Counted from the stretch's first letter, positions 7,806 through 17,202 are shown. The stretch is 64,000 nt of DNA from Tichowtungia sp964398915 (GCA_964398915.1 CAYNOR010000001.1:1-64000); one strand, 5' to 3'. Made by a program: numbers and translations. Notes: generated by a model not told the origin, from the letters alone.

Positions 7806-10529
7806 ATGCCTGAAACTATTACATCAAAAGATGCCCTTTTCGAAGGATTCCGCAAACGCTCAGGGTTAATCGTGCCCTTCAGTCATAAAAAAATTGAAAT
7901 GGCCATTCATCTTGCAGTTGAAGAAGTCTCTCGCAAGCAAAATACTCCGCGCAACGAAGGCCTTGCACCGAAAATTACCGCGCAAGTTCTAGAGCAGCTG
8001 AACAACCCTCAGTCTGAATTTTACGTGCGCTCTGAAGCCGATAATAAACGTATTCCTCATATTGAAGATGTTCAGGACCTGGTTGAAATACTGCTGGCCG
8101 AAAGCGGCGAAACGCTGGTCGTTGCCGCTTACAAGCGTTACCGCAAGCAACGTGAAATCGCCCGCAACAGCATTCGCGTGCGTGATGGCAGCTTGAAAAA
8201 AGAAAAAGTAGATGTCACCGACGCCAGTCTGCTTCTCGTCGAATCCAGTTCTTCAGAGGTCACTCTGCCGTGGGACCGTAAACGCATCGTTAAACAGATT
8301 CTCGACAAAACAGACCTCGCCGTCGACACCGCTATCAGCATCGCAAAATCCGTTGAGAACCGGATTATCGCAAGTAACATGAAGGCCATCAACACCACGC
8401 TCATCCGCGAGATGGTCAATAACGAGCTGACTGAGCGCGGGTTTCAGGCCCAGTTACGAGACCTCTCCCTCTACGGCGTGCCGCTTGATTACGTCGAAAA
8501 ACTGATGTTCACCAAATCCACTGAAAACAGCAATATCGTCAACAACAATCCCGAGGCGGTCAATCTTGGTATTGCTGAACTGGTACTCAAACAATGGGCT
8601 CTCGATACCATTTTTACGCCGGACGTCAAACGCGCCCATAACACCGGCGCTGTGCATTTGCACGACCTCGGCTATCCGCACCGCGTCTACTGCTCCAGCC
8701 ACTCCATTGAATATGTCAAAAAGTACGGCCTCAAAGGACTGATCAACCTCAACACCGAATCAAGTCCGGCAAAAACCGCTTCGGTGCTGACCGGCCACCT
8801 CAACACCTTCCTCGCCTCCATGCAGGCCAACTATGCCGGCGCGCTCGGCATTGCCTACATCAATATTTTATACGCGCCGTACCTCGAAGGCATGAACACC
8901 CGTGAGCTGAAACAGATTGCACAGGAGCTCATCTTCAACGGCTCACAGAATGCTTTCAGCCGCGGCGGACAGACGCTGTTCCTCGATTTCAACATCCACT
9001 CCGGGGTTCCGGGCTACATGAAGAGCGTTCCGGCCATCGGCCCGGGCGGTAAATATATGCTCAAGCTGAAATCCGGACTGCGTGTCTGCGTTGAAGAAGT
9101 CCTGCGCGAAGACCGCGATGCCAGCGGCTACAAGATGATGGATCTCTATCTCGAAGAAGCAGACGGCTCTCAGCGACTTGTTCTGCGTGAAATTAAAGGC
9201 AAGGAAGGCCTCGAGTATGACGCCGCCGTAGCCGCCGATCTGGAAGCGCGCGGCGAAAAAATTGTCACGTACGGCGACTACACCAAGGAAGCGCAGGATT
9301 TCTGCCGCACTCTGCTTGAGGTTTGGGGCGACGGTGACAGTAACGGCCGCATCTTCGAATTCCCGAAATGCGACTTTCACATCAGCGACGAAACCTTCAC
9401 CGATCCGGAGCAGTACCAGATTTATCAGGCCGCCTGCCAGCTGGCGGCGAAGAATGGCTCAACCTACTTTATCTTCGACCGCGATGAAGTCACTTTGTCA
9501 GCCTGCTGCCGCCTGCGCACCACGATTAGTGATAACCGCATGTTGCGCCACCCTGAAAATATGCGTTTCTGCGGATTTCAGAACGTCACCATCAATATTC
9601 CGCAAGCGGCTTACCGCGCGGCGCGCAAGGGCGGCGATATTCTGAAAAATTTCTACGAAGAAATAGACGGCATGATGGAACTCGTCGCACAGGCTCACCT
9701 CCAGAAGAAAGCCAAAATCGCTACAATGATGAGTGGTAACGGACATCCGCTCTGGCAGATCGGAAAAGAATCTAGCGATGGCAAACCGTATGTTAACCTG
9801 GATACCTGCACCTACATTATCGGTCTGATCGGCGTGAATGACACCGTCAAATTCCTGATCGGTCAGGAGCTCCATGACAGCGATGAAGCCCAGCAGTTCG
9901 GATTGCGCATCGTTGCGCATATGTACACTCGGACCAAAAAGCTGAGCAAAAAGTACAACCTCAAGTTTACACTGGAAGAATCGCCGGCCGAAAGCGCTGC
10001 ACGCCGTCTCGCCAAGACCGACCTCATCTATTTCCACGAGGAAGCCAAAGATATTATCAAAGGTGAATCTGAAGATGTCTGCTACTATACCAATTCCATC
10101 CACCTCACCGCCGACGCACCGGTCGGTCTGGTTGGACGAATCGTTGAGCAGGCCAAATATCACAGCCTGATTGAGTCGGGAGCCATCACGCACGCCTTCG
10201 TCGGCGAAGAACAGCCTTCGGCCGCTTCCATCGAGAAGCTCATGACCGAAACTTTCTTCCGCACGCAGTCGGCGCAGGTGTGCATCTCGCCCGAGTTCAC
10301 CTTCTGTAACAACTGCCACCACCAGTTACGTGGATTAGTCGACACCTGCCCTGCCTGCGAATCGACCGACGTCGTCGGTGAAACCCGCGTGGTCGGCTAC
10401 TTCAGCAAGATCCAGAACTGGAATAAATCAAAGCGCTACGGAGAACTCAAGGCCCGGCAAAGAGGCCAGTACGAAATTGAAACGGCCGGCACCTGCGTCG
10501 AACAGGCAACGGTTAAAGTTAATGGTTAA
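7806..10529 (+). CDS. nrdD: Anaerobic (class III) ribonucleoside-triphosphate reductase
   Basis: Large subunit of class III ribonucleotide reductase, which reduces NTPs to dNTPs with an oxygen-sensitive glycyl radical. At 907 residues it is about 200 longer than E. coli NrdD. Two ATP-cone domains precede the core (about 15-115 and 130-215), the second beginning EVTLPWDRKRIVKQI. The C-terminus has a zinc site C834-x2-C837 / C848-x2-C851 and the glycyl radical motif RVVGY with Gly near 864. An extra segment of about 70 residues seems to be inserted between GPGGKY and YGDYTKEA. The gene is followed by a glutaredoxin-like gene and nrdG in the same direction, so reductase, candidate reductant and activase form one operon. 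Confidence 0.97.
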   Translation: MPETITSKDALFEGFRKRSGLIVPFSHKKIEMAIHLAVEEVSRKQNTPRNEGLAPKITAQVLEQLNNPQSEFYVRSEADNKRIPHIEDVQDLVEILLAESGETLVVAAYKRYRKQREIARNSIRVRDGSLKKEKVDVTDASLLLVESSSSEVTLPWDRKRIVKQILDKTDLAVDTAISIAKSVENRIIASNMKAINTTLIREMVNNELTERGFQAQLRDLSLYGVPLDYVEKLMFTKSTENSNIVNNNPEAVNLGIAELVLKQWALDTIFTPDVKRAHNTGAVHLHDLGYPHRVYCSSHSIEYVKKYGLKGLINLNTESSPAKTASVLTGHLNTFLASMQANYAGALGIAYINILYAPYLEGMNTRELKQIAQELIFNGSQNAFSRGGQTLFLDFNIHSGVPGYMKSVPAIGPGGKYMLKLKSGLRVCVEEVLREDRDASGYKMMDLYLEEADGSQRLVLREIKGKEGLEYDAAVAADLEARGEKIVTYGDYTKEAQDFCRTLLEVWGDGDSNGRIFEFPKCDFHISDETFTDPEQYQIYQAACQLAAKNGSTYFIFDRDEVTLSACCRLRTTISDNRMLRHPENMRFCGFQNVTINIPQAAYRAARKGGDILKNFYEEIDGMMELVAQAHLQKKAKIATMMSGNGHPLWQIGKESSDGKPYVNLDTCTYIIGLIGVNDTVKFLIGQELHDSDEAQQFGLRIVAHMYTRTKKLSKKYNLKFTLEESPAESAARRLAKTDLIYFHEEAKDIIKGESEDVCYYTNSIHLTADAPVGLVGRIVEQAKYHSLIESGAITHAFVGEEQPSAASIEKLMTETFFRTQSAQVCISPEFTFCNNCHHQLRGLVDTCPACESTDVVGETRVVGYFSKIQNWNKSKRYGELKARQRGQYEIETAGTCVEQATVKVNG

Positions 10530-10555
10530 ACCATTTGAACAAAGGAAAAACACCC

Positions 10556-10951
10556 ATGGCAAAACCCTACAAAATTAAAGTATTCGGCAAAGAAGGCTGC
10601 GCCAAATGCAAGACACTCAACCAGCGTCTCGACAAATTGCTCGAAGAAAAAGAGTGGTCCCACTTCGAAAAAGAATACTGCGATGTCGAAACAGTTGACG
10701 GCCTTGTCGCCTTCGCCTCTGCTGAATGCATTAACCCGCAGCGGATCCCGGCGATACTCGTCACGCGCCGGCACGAAGAAACCGGAAGCTACATTCCGGT
10801 TGAAACCCGCGACCCGAAACCGCACTGCAAAATCTGCGGCAAGTCGAAGCTCTACCAATACCTCGGCCTGCAAACGGATTACAGCACCGAAGGAAAGGGT
10901 GTTATCTCCCCGAAAATGATCACCACCGTTCTCGAAGAGGTTTGTGTGTGA
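10556..10951 (+). CDS. Glutaredoxin/thioredoxin-like redox protein
   Basis: A 131-residue protein starting with a thioredoxin-fold strand and redox motif, KVFGKEGCAKCK (C15-x2-C18), and ending with a second cysteine pair, HCKICGKSK (C91, C94). The helix after the first CxxC and the cis-Pro region (RIPAILV) fit a glutaredoxin-like fold. An upstream in-frame TTG exists at 10535, but the ATG at 10556 follows AAAGGAAAA and gives a natural N-terminus. The gene is sandwiched between nrdD and nrdG and overlaps the start region of nrdG. Its most likely role is electron donor to the class III reductase in place of formate, as proposed for NrdD types that work with NrdH/glutaredoxin; this is inferred from context. 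Confidence 0.75.
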   Translation: MAKPYKIKVFGKEGCAKCKTLNQRLDKLLEEKEWSHFEKEYCDVETVDGLVAFASAECINPQRIPAILVTRRHEETGSYIPVETRDPKPHCKICGKSKLYQYLGLQTDYSTEGKGVISPKMITTVLEEVCV

Positions 10952-11691
10952 CCCCTATGGATGTATCAGCTCCGCGCAAGCAGACCGCATTGCAAGGCGA
11001 GTCTCCTGTTTATGCGGTTTTAGAAAAGCCCTCGATGATCGATTACCCCGGCTACCTGTGCGGGGTTTTTTTCACCAGCGGATGCAATTTCTCCTGCGGC
11101 TTCTGCCATAACGCTCCGCTGATGGGGAAGAAACAGATCGGCCTGACGTGGTCCCGCCTCGACGAAATCTGCCGCAAATTTAAAAAAGAATGGGTTGATG
11201 CCGTCTGCATCTCTGGGGGCGAACCTACACTGGCGCCTGACTTAATCAAACTCATCAAATTTTTCAGAGGCTACGGTTTTAAAATCAAACTCGACTCCAA
11301 CGGTGCGCTTCCTGACGTAATCAAAGAGTGCCTGCCGCTGGTCGACTACATAGCCATGGACATCAAGGCCGGGCTATCCGGCTACCCCGAACTGGTCGGA
11401 TTTACCCGTACGGAAAAAATTACAGAATCCGTCAAACTCATCATGAGCAGCGGAATCGAACATGAATTCCGCACCACCATCATCGGACCATTTCATACGG
11501 ATGAACAAATGCACGAAATCGGCGGACTGATTCAAGGAGCCCGGCGCTACTGCATCCAGCCCTTCATCCCTAAAGACAATCTGCCCGATCCCCGCCTGCG
11601 TGAAACCAAGCGTACACCCCCGGCCCGCCTGCGCCTGCTCGAAAAACTCATGGAGCCCTACGTTAAAGAAATCATCGTCCGCGGGGCATGA
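10948..11691 (+). CDS. nrdG: Anaerobic RNR activating protein, radical SAM
   Basis: Radical SAM activase that installs the glycyl radical on NrdD using a 4Fe-4S cluster and S-adenosylmethionine. The cluster motif C-x3-C-x2-C is present as CNFSCGFC (about residues 46-53), preceded by the conserved MIDYPGYLCGVFFTSG. The SAM-contacting CISGGEPT follows. The length, about 247 residues, is in the longer form of this family (pyruvate-formate-lyase-activase-like). The start is uncertain: GTG at 10948 has AGAGG at a good distance and overlaps the preceding stop, while ATG at 10957 and TTG at 10942 are alternatives. A rho-independent terminator follows at 11697-11722, closing the operon. Confidence 0.92.
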   Translation: MTPMDVSAPRKQTALQGESPVYAVLEKPSMIDYPGYLCGVFFTSGCNFSCGFCHNAPLMGKKQIGLTWSRLDEICRKFKKEWVDAVCISGGEPTLAPDLIKLIKFFRGYGFKIKLDSNGALPDVIKECLPLVDYIAMDIKAGLSGYPELVGFTRTEKITESVKLIMSSGIEHEFRTTIIGPFHTDEQMHEIGGLIQGARRYCIQPFIPKDNLPDPRLRETKRTPPARLRLLEKLMEPYVKEIIVRGA

Positions 11692-11696
11692 TTCCG

Positions 11697-11722
11697 CCCC
11701 TTTTCAAGGGGTTTATTTTTTT
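11697..11722 (+). terminator. Intrinsic terminator after nrdG
   Basis: A 6-bp stem, CCCCTT / AAGGGG, with loop TTC is followed by TTTATTTTTTT. It lies 6 bases after the nrdG stop and marks the end of the nrdD-nrdG operon. Confidence 0.85.
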
Positions 11723-11798
11723 CACGTGAAGCCGCAGGATGAGCCGGATTGCTTTTAGTCTGCCCCTTGTTATCATCCGGAGCATCAGGAGAAAGAAT

Positions 11799-12335
11799 AT
11801 GCTGAGAAAAGAAAATGCCGTTTTAATTTTTATTGATGTGCAAGGTCGCCTTTCGGAACTCGTAGACGGTGCAGATGCGCTGTTTAAAAACCTGCGCCGC
11901 CTGCTTGAAGGGATGAACGTGCTGGAAGTGCCGGTACTTATCACCGAACAGATCCCCGAAAAGCTAGGTCCGACCCGTGATGAATTCCAATCCTTTATCA
12001 CCGAAGTGCCGGTCGCAAAGACCTCGTTCGGCTGTTGCGGCGAACCGGATTTTATCCAGGCATTGGAAAAAACAAAACGCCGACAGATAATTCTTTGCGG
12101 CATAGAAACGCACGTTTGCGTCTACCAGACCGCCATGGAACTGCTCGCCGCCCGCTACGAAGTTTACGTCGTCGTCGACGCCGTTTCTTCGCGCGATCCA
12201 GCCAATAAAGCTCTCGCCCTGCGCCGCATGGAGACCGACGGAGTTAAACTAACCGGAACAGAAATGGTTCTTTTTGAACTGCTCGGTGACGCGAAGGCTC
12301 CGCAATTTAAATCTATCCTGCAGATTGTGAAATAA
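11799..12335 (+). CDS. Isochorismatase-family cysteine hydrolase
   Basis: A 178-residue hydrolase of the isochorismatase superfamily, in the YcaC/ISOC-like branch. The catalytic triad is visible: Asp13 in IFIDVQGRL, Lys74 in PVAKTSFGC and the nucleophile Cys107 in GIETHVCVYQTA, with the conserved cis-peptide region just before it. Length is typical for a single-domain member. The start at 11799 follows AGGAG with 8 bases spacing; the frame is open for another 20 codons upstream but without a ribosome binding site. The EamA-type permease gene begins 4 bases after the stop, so the two are probably cotranscribed. The substrate cannot be told from sequence. Confidence 0.88.
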   Translation: MLRKENAVLIFIDVQGRLSELVDGADALFKNLRRLLEGMNVLEVPVLITEQIPEKLGPTRDEFQSFITEVPVAKTSFGCCGEPDFIQALEKTKRRQIILCGIETHVCVYQTAMELLAARYEVYVVVDAVSSRDPANKALALRRMETDGVKLTGTEMVLFELLGDAKAPQFKSILQIVK

Positions 12336-12339
12336 ACTC

Positions 12340-13209
12340 ATGTCGTTACTTCTGCTTGTCTCGCTCATCTGGGCCTTTTCGTTCGGGCTGATTAAAGGCG
12401 AACTAGCCGGGGTGCCCGCTACGGCAGTGGCTTTCATTCGCTTGGCCGTTGCAATGGCGGTTTTTGCGCCGTTCCTCCGTTTACGCAATCTGCGGGCGGC
12501 GGATTCAGTCCGTCTTATTTTAACCGGAGCGGTGCAATACGGTTTGATGTATCTGGCTTATATAAAAGCGTTTAGCTATCTAAAATCCTATGAAGTAGCA
12601 CTATTTACGGTCTTCACACCTATTTATATTACCCTCATCAACGATCTTTTTGAGAGGAAACCAGGTCTTACTGCACTCACCGCCGGCATGCTGGCCGTCA
12701 CGGGAGGCATCGTGATCGAATATCGCCAGCTCAGTTCGCCGGAATTATGGCGCGGGTTTCTGTTAATGCAGGGCGCGAACCTCTGCTTTGCCTTCGGGCA
12801 GATTTTCTATCGCCGGACAATGAGTCGCCTGCCAAAAAACTGTACTGATTTGAACGTATTCGGCCTGCTCTACCTCGGCGCCGTACTCGTCACCGCACTG
12901 GCATCAGGAAACATCGACTGGGGCGCGCTGGTTATCACTCCAAAACAGGCGGGGGTTCTCCTTTACCTCGGTGCCCTCGCCTCCGGACTTGGCTTTCTTC
13001 TCTGGAATATCGGTGTGCGGCAAGTCAGCACCGGAACGCTGGCTGTTTTTAATAATCTGAAAATCCCGCTTGGTATTCTTGTTTCAGTCCTTTTATTCGG
13101 CGAAAGCACCATCTGGCCGCACCTGCTGAGCGGCGGAATACTCATGGCAATGGCTCTTGCCGTTAACAATGGGCTATTCAGTCGATACCTTGCTCTACGC
13201 CCAAAATAA
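12340..13209 (+). CDS. EamA/DMT-family permease
   Basis: A 289-residue integral membrane protein with about ten hydrophobic helices arranged as two EamA halves (about 1-135 and 145-280), the drug/metabolite transporter pattern. Recognisable family features are the N-terminal LIWAFSFGLIKGE, the helix start FIRLAVA, and SYEVALFTVFTPIYITLI at the end of the first half. Members usually export amino acids, amines or metabolites. It follows the isochorismatase-like gene after 4 bases and has no neighbour that reveals a substrate. Confidence 0.88.
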   Translation: MSLLLLVSLIWAFSFGLIKGELAGVPATAVAFIRLAVAMAVFAPFLRLRNLRAADSVRLILTGAVQYGLMYLAYIKAFSYLKSYEVALFTVFTPIYITLINDLFERKPGLTALTAGMLAVTGGIVIEYRQLSSPELWRGFLLMQGANLCFAFGQIFYRRTMSRLPKNCTDLNVFGLLYLGAVLVTALASGNIDWGALVITPKQAGVLLYLGALASGLGFLLWNIGVRQVSTGTLAVFNNLKIPLGILVSVLLFGESTIWPHLLSGGILMAMALAVNNGLFSRYLALRPK

Positions 13210-13222
13210 GAACCCCGTCCGT

Positions 13223-13252
13223 TTGACTTAAAGCCGCCCGGTGCGGTATAAC
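13223..13252 (+). promoter_or_regulatory. Putative sigma-70 promoter for PEGA lipoprotein gene
   Basis: TTGACT (13223-13228) and TATAAC (13247-13252) are separated by 18 bases and lie 35 bases upstream of the start of the PEGA lipoprotein gene. Both hexamers match consensus at five of six positions. Confidence 0.55.
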
Positions 13253-13286
13253 AGCGCGTTGAACGAACCCATTCAAGGAGTCCATT

Positions 13287-14507
13287 ATGCTTAAAAATTC
13301 AGTTTTCCAGTTTTTTTGCCTAAGCCTCATCTTCGCAATTTGCAGTTGCGCCCCGGTCACCATAAAAACCGTTCCGTCAGAAGCCGCAGTATATAGTGCT
13401 GACGGGCAGACCCAAGTAGGCTCCACGCCCTTCGATACAAGCGTGTTTATTGGCGATAAAAACTTCACACTCCGTAAAGATCGTTACTTTGACGAGCCGG
13501 TCAAACTCGATTTCAACTCTCCACGCGAAATTGACCTGAAACTTCGTCCGGTACCCGTGCTGGTTTACAGCAAACCAGATGCCGATATTTATGAAGCCGG
13601 TGCTGAAACATCTGTTGGACGCACCCCGATGAAAATCTCGCTTTATGACAAAGAGCGCATCTACACGCTGAAGAAAGCAGACTACTACGACCAGAATATC
13701 ACCGTCGGACTGGACTCTCCCGATCCGATCGTCGTCAAGCTTGAGCGTCGGCCTATCGTCACCATTTCAGCGATTCCAGACGGAGTTGAAGTCTACGAAA
13801 ATGAAAAACTCATCGGTGTAGCACCGGTAAGAGAAGAAATTTTAACCGCGCGCACCTTCGAATTACGCAAGCCAGGCTATTTCACCAAAACAGGCACACT
13901 GACCGGTGCGCCACCGTATGAGATTTCGATCCAACTGCGACCGTTCCCTGTTATCACCGTCGCAGCGACCCCGGCGGGTGCGCAAATTCACCGTGATGGC
14001 GGACTGATTGGAAAAGATTCTGTCCAACTCTCCGTTGGAGAACCAATTGTCCTGCAAGTCAGCGCGGACCGTTATTACACCCAAAGCGTAACCCTCACGC
14101 CTGAATCCGCCGCGCAAGTAAATGTTGCACTCAAAGCCATGCCTTACGTTATGATCAACAGCCAACCCGATGGTGCTGAGGTGTTTATTGACGGCAAATC
14201 TGTTGGTGTCGCTCCAATCGAACAACTGATCGAAAAAGATACTGTCGTGGAACTGAGCAAAGACGGCTTCATTGCCAAGACCGCCACACTTACCGGTGCA
14301 GACAAGGAAGTTACGATAGTCCTTGAAGCAGTACCTGTAGCTCCGGAAACAGAAGCCGGCGTAAAAGATGATGCCGCTTCACAGGTTGTAGAGATACCCG
14401 TTGCTACAGAGAAAAAGGGGTTGCTCTGGATTGTAATCGGTGGCGCAATTGCTGCCATCGCAGGACTTGCCTTTTTCCTGATCAAACGTAAAAAAGAAAA
14501 CCAATAG
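13287..14507 (+). CDS. PEGA-repeat lipoprotein with C-terminal membrane helix
   Basis: A 406-residue protein made of about five PEGA repeats of roughly 65-70 residues (about 21-350), each with a pattern like TIKTVPSEAAVYSADG or MINSQPDGAEVFIDGK followed by a short strand-rich unit. The N-terminus is a lipoprotein signal ending in AICSC (lipidated Cys about 21), and the C-terminus is a membrane helix (GLLWIVIGGAIAAIAGLAFF) with a basic tail. Both ends could thus be membrane-linked. PEGA modules are thought to be surface or periplasmic binding domains linked to S-layers or polysaccharide. AAGGAG lies upstream of the ATG. An intrinsic terminator follows. Confidence 0.85.
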   Translation: MLKNSVFQFFCLSLIFAICSCAPVTIKTVPSEAAVYSADGQTQVGSTPFDTSVFIGDKNFTLRKDRYFDEPVKLDFNSPREIDLKLRPVPVLVYSKPDADIYEAGAETSVGRTPMKISLYDKERIYTLKKADYYDQNITVGLDSPDPIVVKLERRPIVTISAIPDGVEVYENEKLIGVAPVREEILTARTFELRKPGYFTKTGTLTGAPPYEISIQLRPFPVITVAATPAGAQIHRDGGLIGKDSVQLSVGEPIVLQVSADRYYTQSVTLTPESAAQVNVALKAMPYVMINSQPDGAEVFIDGKSVGVAPIEQLIEKDTVVELSKDGFIAKTATLTGADKEVTIVLEAVPVAPETEAGVKDDAASQVVEIPVATEKKGLLWIVIGGAIAAIAGLAFFLIKRKKENQ

Positions 14508-14533
14508 TCTCTGCTGAAACTGATACGAGAAAG

Positions 14534-14556
14534 AGCCGCTTTTGCGGCTTTTTTTT
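14534..14556 (+). terminator. Intrinsic terminator between PEGA gene and manA
   Basis: Perfect 6-bp stem AGCCGC / GCGGCT with loop TTTT, followed by a run of eight T. It lies between two convergent genes and terminates the PEGA gene. Confidence 0.9.
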
Positions 14557-14570
14557 CAGAATACCTGGAT

Positions 14571-15521
14571 TTAGGGGATGGTGACGCTTAACAACGTCAG
14601 TGAACAGCTATCCGGGTGCACGGTGTAGCTGTCAAGCGAAGCAGGAACTAACCACGACTGACCGGCAGACAATTTTTCCTCACCGCCTGCCCATAAAATA
14701 GAGCCGGCCCCTTCAGCAATGAAAAGCGCATGGAAAGATTTCCCGGTCATTGGAAAATCTTTCGATGTTTCCAGCACAAAACGGTCGAGCTGAAAATAAT
14801 CACAGCTCTGAACGGTTGTCCCGCAAATCTTGCATCTCGGATCGCCGTTATTTTCCCAATCGATAACTTTCAGTGCTTTATCAATATGCATGTCGCGCGG
14901 TTTGCCGTCCGCACCGACCCGCCCCCAATCGTAAATGCGATAAGTCGTATTTGAATTCTGCTGAATTTCAAGGATTAGGCACCCCTTATCAATCGCATGA
15001 ACACGTCCGCCGGGCACAAAAACCGCCTCACCCTTCCTGGCCGGAACCGTTTGTAATATATCGGCAAAAGTTTGATCTTCCATCGCCTTAAGAAACTCTG
15101 CTTTTCCAATTCCTGATTTTAGACCGCAGTAAATTTGCGCCGACCCTTCACCTTCAAGGAAATACCACATTTCCGTCTTGGGTTCTCCGCCAACGGCGTC
15201 CGCATTACCGTTATTCGGATGTACCTGTACACTTAGTACATCACGCGCATCAATCAACTTGATGAGCAAAGGAAAATCGCCACCTCTGACGTTTGTGCCA
15301 AGCAATGCCGTTTTATGTTCTGGGAGAAGGTCTCGCAACGTTTTCCCCGCCAACGGCCCGTTGACGATAGCCGTCGTCCCGTCAGGATGGGTTGAAATCT
15401 CCCACGATTCAGCACAAACACCCGCCGGTTCATCGCGCTGATACAGCGCCGGAATACGACTCCCGCCCCAAATGTAATTTTTATAAACGGGTTTAAAACG
15501 AAGCGGATAAAGCTTTTCCAT
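14571..15521 (-). CDS. manA: Mannose-6-phosphate isomerase, class I
   Basis: Zinc-dependent interconversion of mannose-6-phosphate and fructose-6-phosphate, feeding GDP-mannose synthesis or mannose use. The protein is about 316 residues, the short Bacillus-like type. Metal ligands are recognisable: Gln and His in VLSVQVHPNNG, Glu in KTEMWYF and His in PGGRVHAI. The N-terminal LRFKPVYKNYIWGG is characteristic. The start at 15521 is preferred over a TTG-type start 13 codons upstream because AGGAA precedes it. The gene is convergent with the PEGA gene and divergent from yjbQ, so it is probably transcribed alone. Confidence 0.93.
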   Translation of the reverse strand: MEKLYPLRFKPVYKNYIWGGSRIPALYQRDEPAGVCAESWEISTHPDGTTAIVNGPLAGKTLRDLLPEHKTALLGTNVRGGDFPLLIKLIDARDVLSVQVHPNNGNADAVGGEPKTEMWYFLEGEGSAQIYCGLKSGIGKAEFLKAMEDQTFADILQTVPARKGEAVFVPGGRVHAIDKGCLILEIQQNSNTTYRIYDWGRVGADGKPRDMHIDKALKVIDWENNGDPRCKICGTTVQSCDYFQLDRFVLETSKDFPMTGKSFHALFIAEGAGSILWAGGEEKLSAGQSWLVPASLDSYTVHPDSCSLTLLSVTIP

Positions 15522-15590
15522 AATCGGTTCCTGTTTTTTGTATAATTTAACTGGCATCAAATTGCCGGATGATTAAAGTGCAGGCTAAGC

Positions 15591-15983
15591 ATGAACGAGA
15601 TCACCGTCCAGTCAAAATCCCGCACCGATTTCATCGATATTACCTCTGCCGTGCAGCAATTCGCTGCGGACAAAGGAATGGAAGACGGCCTCGTCACCGT
15701 TTTTATTCCTCATACCACAGCAGGCATCACCATCAATGAAAACGCCGACCCCGACGTGACCACTGATCTGGAAACCGTGCTCGACCGCATGGTTCCATGG
15801 AACGAAGGCTACCGCCACAGCGAAGGGAATACTGCCGCACATGTAAAGGCCAGCCTGACAGGCTCCTCCGTACAAGTAATTGTGCAAAACGGGAAACTGC
15901 GGCTCGGCACATGGCAAAGTATCTATTTTTGTGAATTTGATGGACCGCGCACACGAACGGTTTGGCTAAAGGAGCTGGCATGA
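15591..15983 (+). CDS. yjbQ: YjbQ/UPF0047 family protein
   Basis: A 130-residue protein of the YjbQ family (UPF0047), small conserved proteins with a trimeric beta-rich fold and weak thiamine-phosphate synthase activity reported for some members. The family core is intact: IPHTTAGITINENADPDV near residues 43-60 and the His-rich HSEGNTAAHVK near 97-107, which together form the putative metal/phosphate site. The true substrate in vivo is not established. The stop overlaps the start of the TPR lipoprotein gene by four bases (ATGA), implying coupled translation. Confidence 0.9.
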   Translation: MNEITVQSKSRTDFIDITSAVQQFAADKGMEDGLVTVFIPHTTAGITINENADPDVTTDLETVLDRMVPWNEGYRHSEGNTAAHVKASLTGSSVQVIVQNGKLRLGTWQSIYFCEFDGPRTRTVWLKELA

Positions 15984-17131
15984 ACAAAAACTGGCTTCAT
16001 TGGATCTTAATCACACTGGTGGTAAGCGCCGTTTTTTTCGGCTGCGACCGCAAACCGGGCGAAAAACTCTATCGTAAGGCGCTGGCCGAGTGGGGTGATG
16101 GCAACCTGGCCCGTGCCCGCGCCCTGCTCGAAAAATCAATCCGCAGTCGCACGGGAAGCGCTGAAAATACCGAAGCCTATAATCAGCTCGGTATGCTTCT
16201 CTGGGAAATGGGCAATACAAAAGATGCCGTTGATGCCTTTAATGAAAGCATCCGCATGGATGCCGGACAATACGATGTGCTTTGTAACCTCGGCGTTGCA
16301 CTGAGCTCGCAAAACGATTTCTCCGCCGCCGACCGCGCCTTTCGCGAAGCTTCCCTGATTCAGTCTGACGACCCGCGCCCGCTCGCTTTCGCCGGTGTAA
16401 TCTACGTAAAAAACCAACGTTGGGGAGATGCTGCGAACCACCTCAACCGTGCACTCCGACGCACCCCGAAAGATCCCTGCCTGCAAACCGCACTGGCGAT
16501 CACCGAACTGCACACAACTGGTGCCGAAACAGCGCTAAAGAGACTGCAAGCTGTTGTGAAACAATTTCCAGACTACACCCCGGCGCTTTTTAACATCGCA
16601 TCCATCTACCGCTACTGGCAGAAAAACCAAACTGAAGCTAAACGCTGGTTCGAACTTTACCTCAGTAAAACCTCAGAAGCAGACCCCTTCGCCGCACAGG
16701 CCCGCGCTCAATTGCAGTCCATCGCCGAGGGAAACAACGGCGAAAAGCTGATCTTTACACCGCCGCAGAATCCAAACCGCATTAACGCCGGTAAAAATTT
16801 CGAAAAGGCTCTGGGTTACCAGAAGAAAAACGACTTCGACAACGCCATCAGATGGTACATCAAAGCCGTCGAAGAAGATGATACCTACGAACAGGCCTTC
16901 TACAATCTCGGCCTGTCCTACTACGCCGCAAACCGGATGGAACTGGCATCAGACGCCTTTGCGAGGGCGGTACAACTTAACCCGACTTTTACCGGCGCAC
17001 GGTACAATAGTGCACTGGCGGAATACCGGCTGGGGCACAATGCCCGGGCTCTGCGTGAACTTGAAATCGTACTCAAACAGCAACCCGGCTATCAGCCTGC
17101 TATTGATCTAAAAGCCCGACTCAAGAAATGA
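15980..17131 (+). CDS. TPR-repeat lipoprotein
   Basis: A 383-residue lipoprotein with a signal ending in AVFFGC (lipidated Cys22), followed by at least seven TPR units. Examples are AYNQLGMLLWEMGNTKDAVD and AFYNLGLSYYAANRMELASD. Between two TPR arrays (about 45-240 and 270-380) there is a short spacer rich in Pro and Asn. It probably acts as a periplasmic scaffold for protein complexes. The start at 15980 follows GGAG and overlaps the yjbQ stop; six codons upstream are also open. The function is otherwise unknown. Confidence 0.85.
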   Translation: MNKNWLHWILITLVVSAVFFGCDRKPGEKLYRKALAEWGDGNLARARALLEKSIRSRTGSAENTEAYNQLGMLLWEMGNTKDAVDAFNESIRMDAGQYDVLCNLGVALSSQNDFSAADRAFREASLIQSDDPRPLAFAGVIYVKNQRWGDAANHLNRALRRTPKDPCLQTALAITELHTTGAETALKRLQAVVKQFPDYTPALFNIASIYRYWQKNQTEAKRWFELYLSKTSEADPFAAQARAQLQSIAEGNNGEKLIFTPPQNPNRINAGKNFEKALGYQKKNDFDNAIRWYIKAVEEDDTYEQAFYNLGLSYYAANRMELASDAFARAVQLNPTFTGARYNSALAEYRLGHNARALRELEIVLKQQPGYQPAIDLKARLKK

Positions 17132-17202
17132 TTTTCCGAATATTGGAAATTTACACTTGGACACGGATTTTTTATGGTGCCACAGCATTCGAGAGGAACT
17201 CT

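Noticed and set aside
9498..10322. Long open frame opposite nrdD (274 codons, minus strand)
   Set aside because: It is antisense to the conserved NrdD core, has no family features and no ribosome binding site, and is explained by codon bias.
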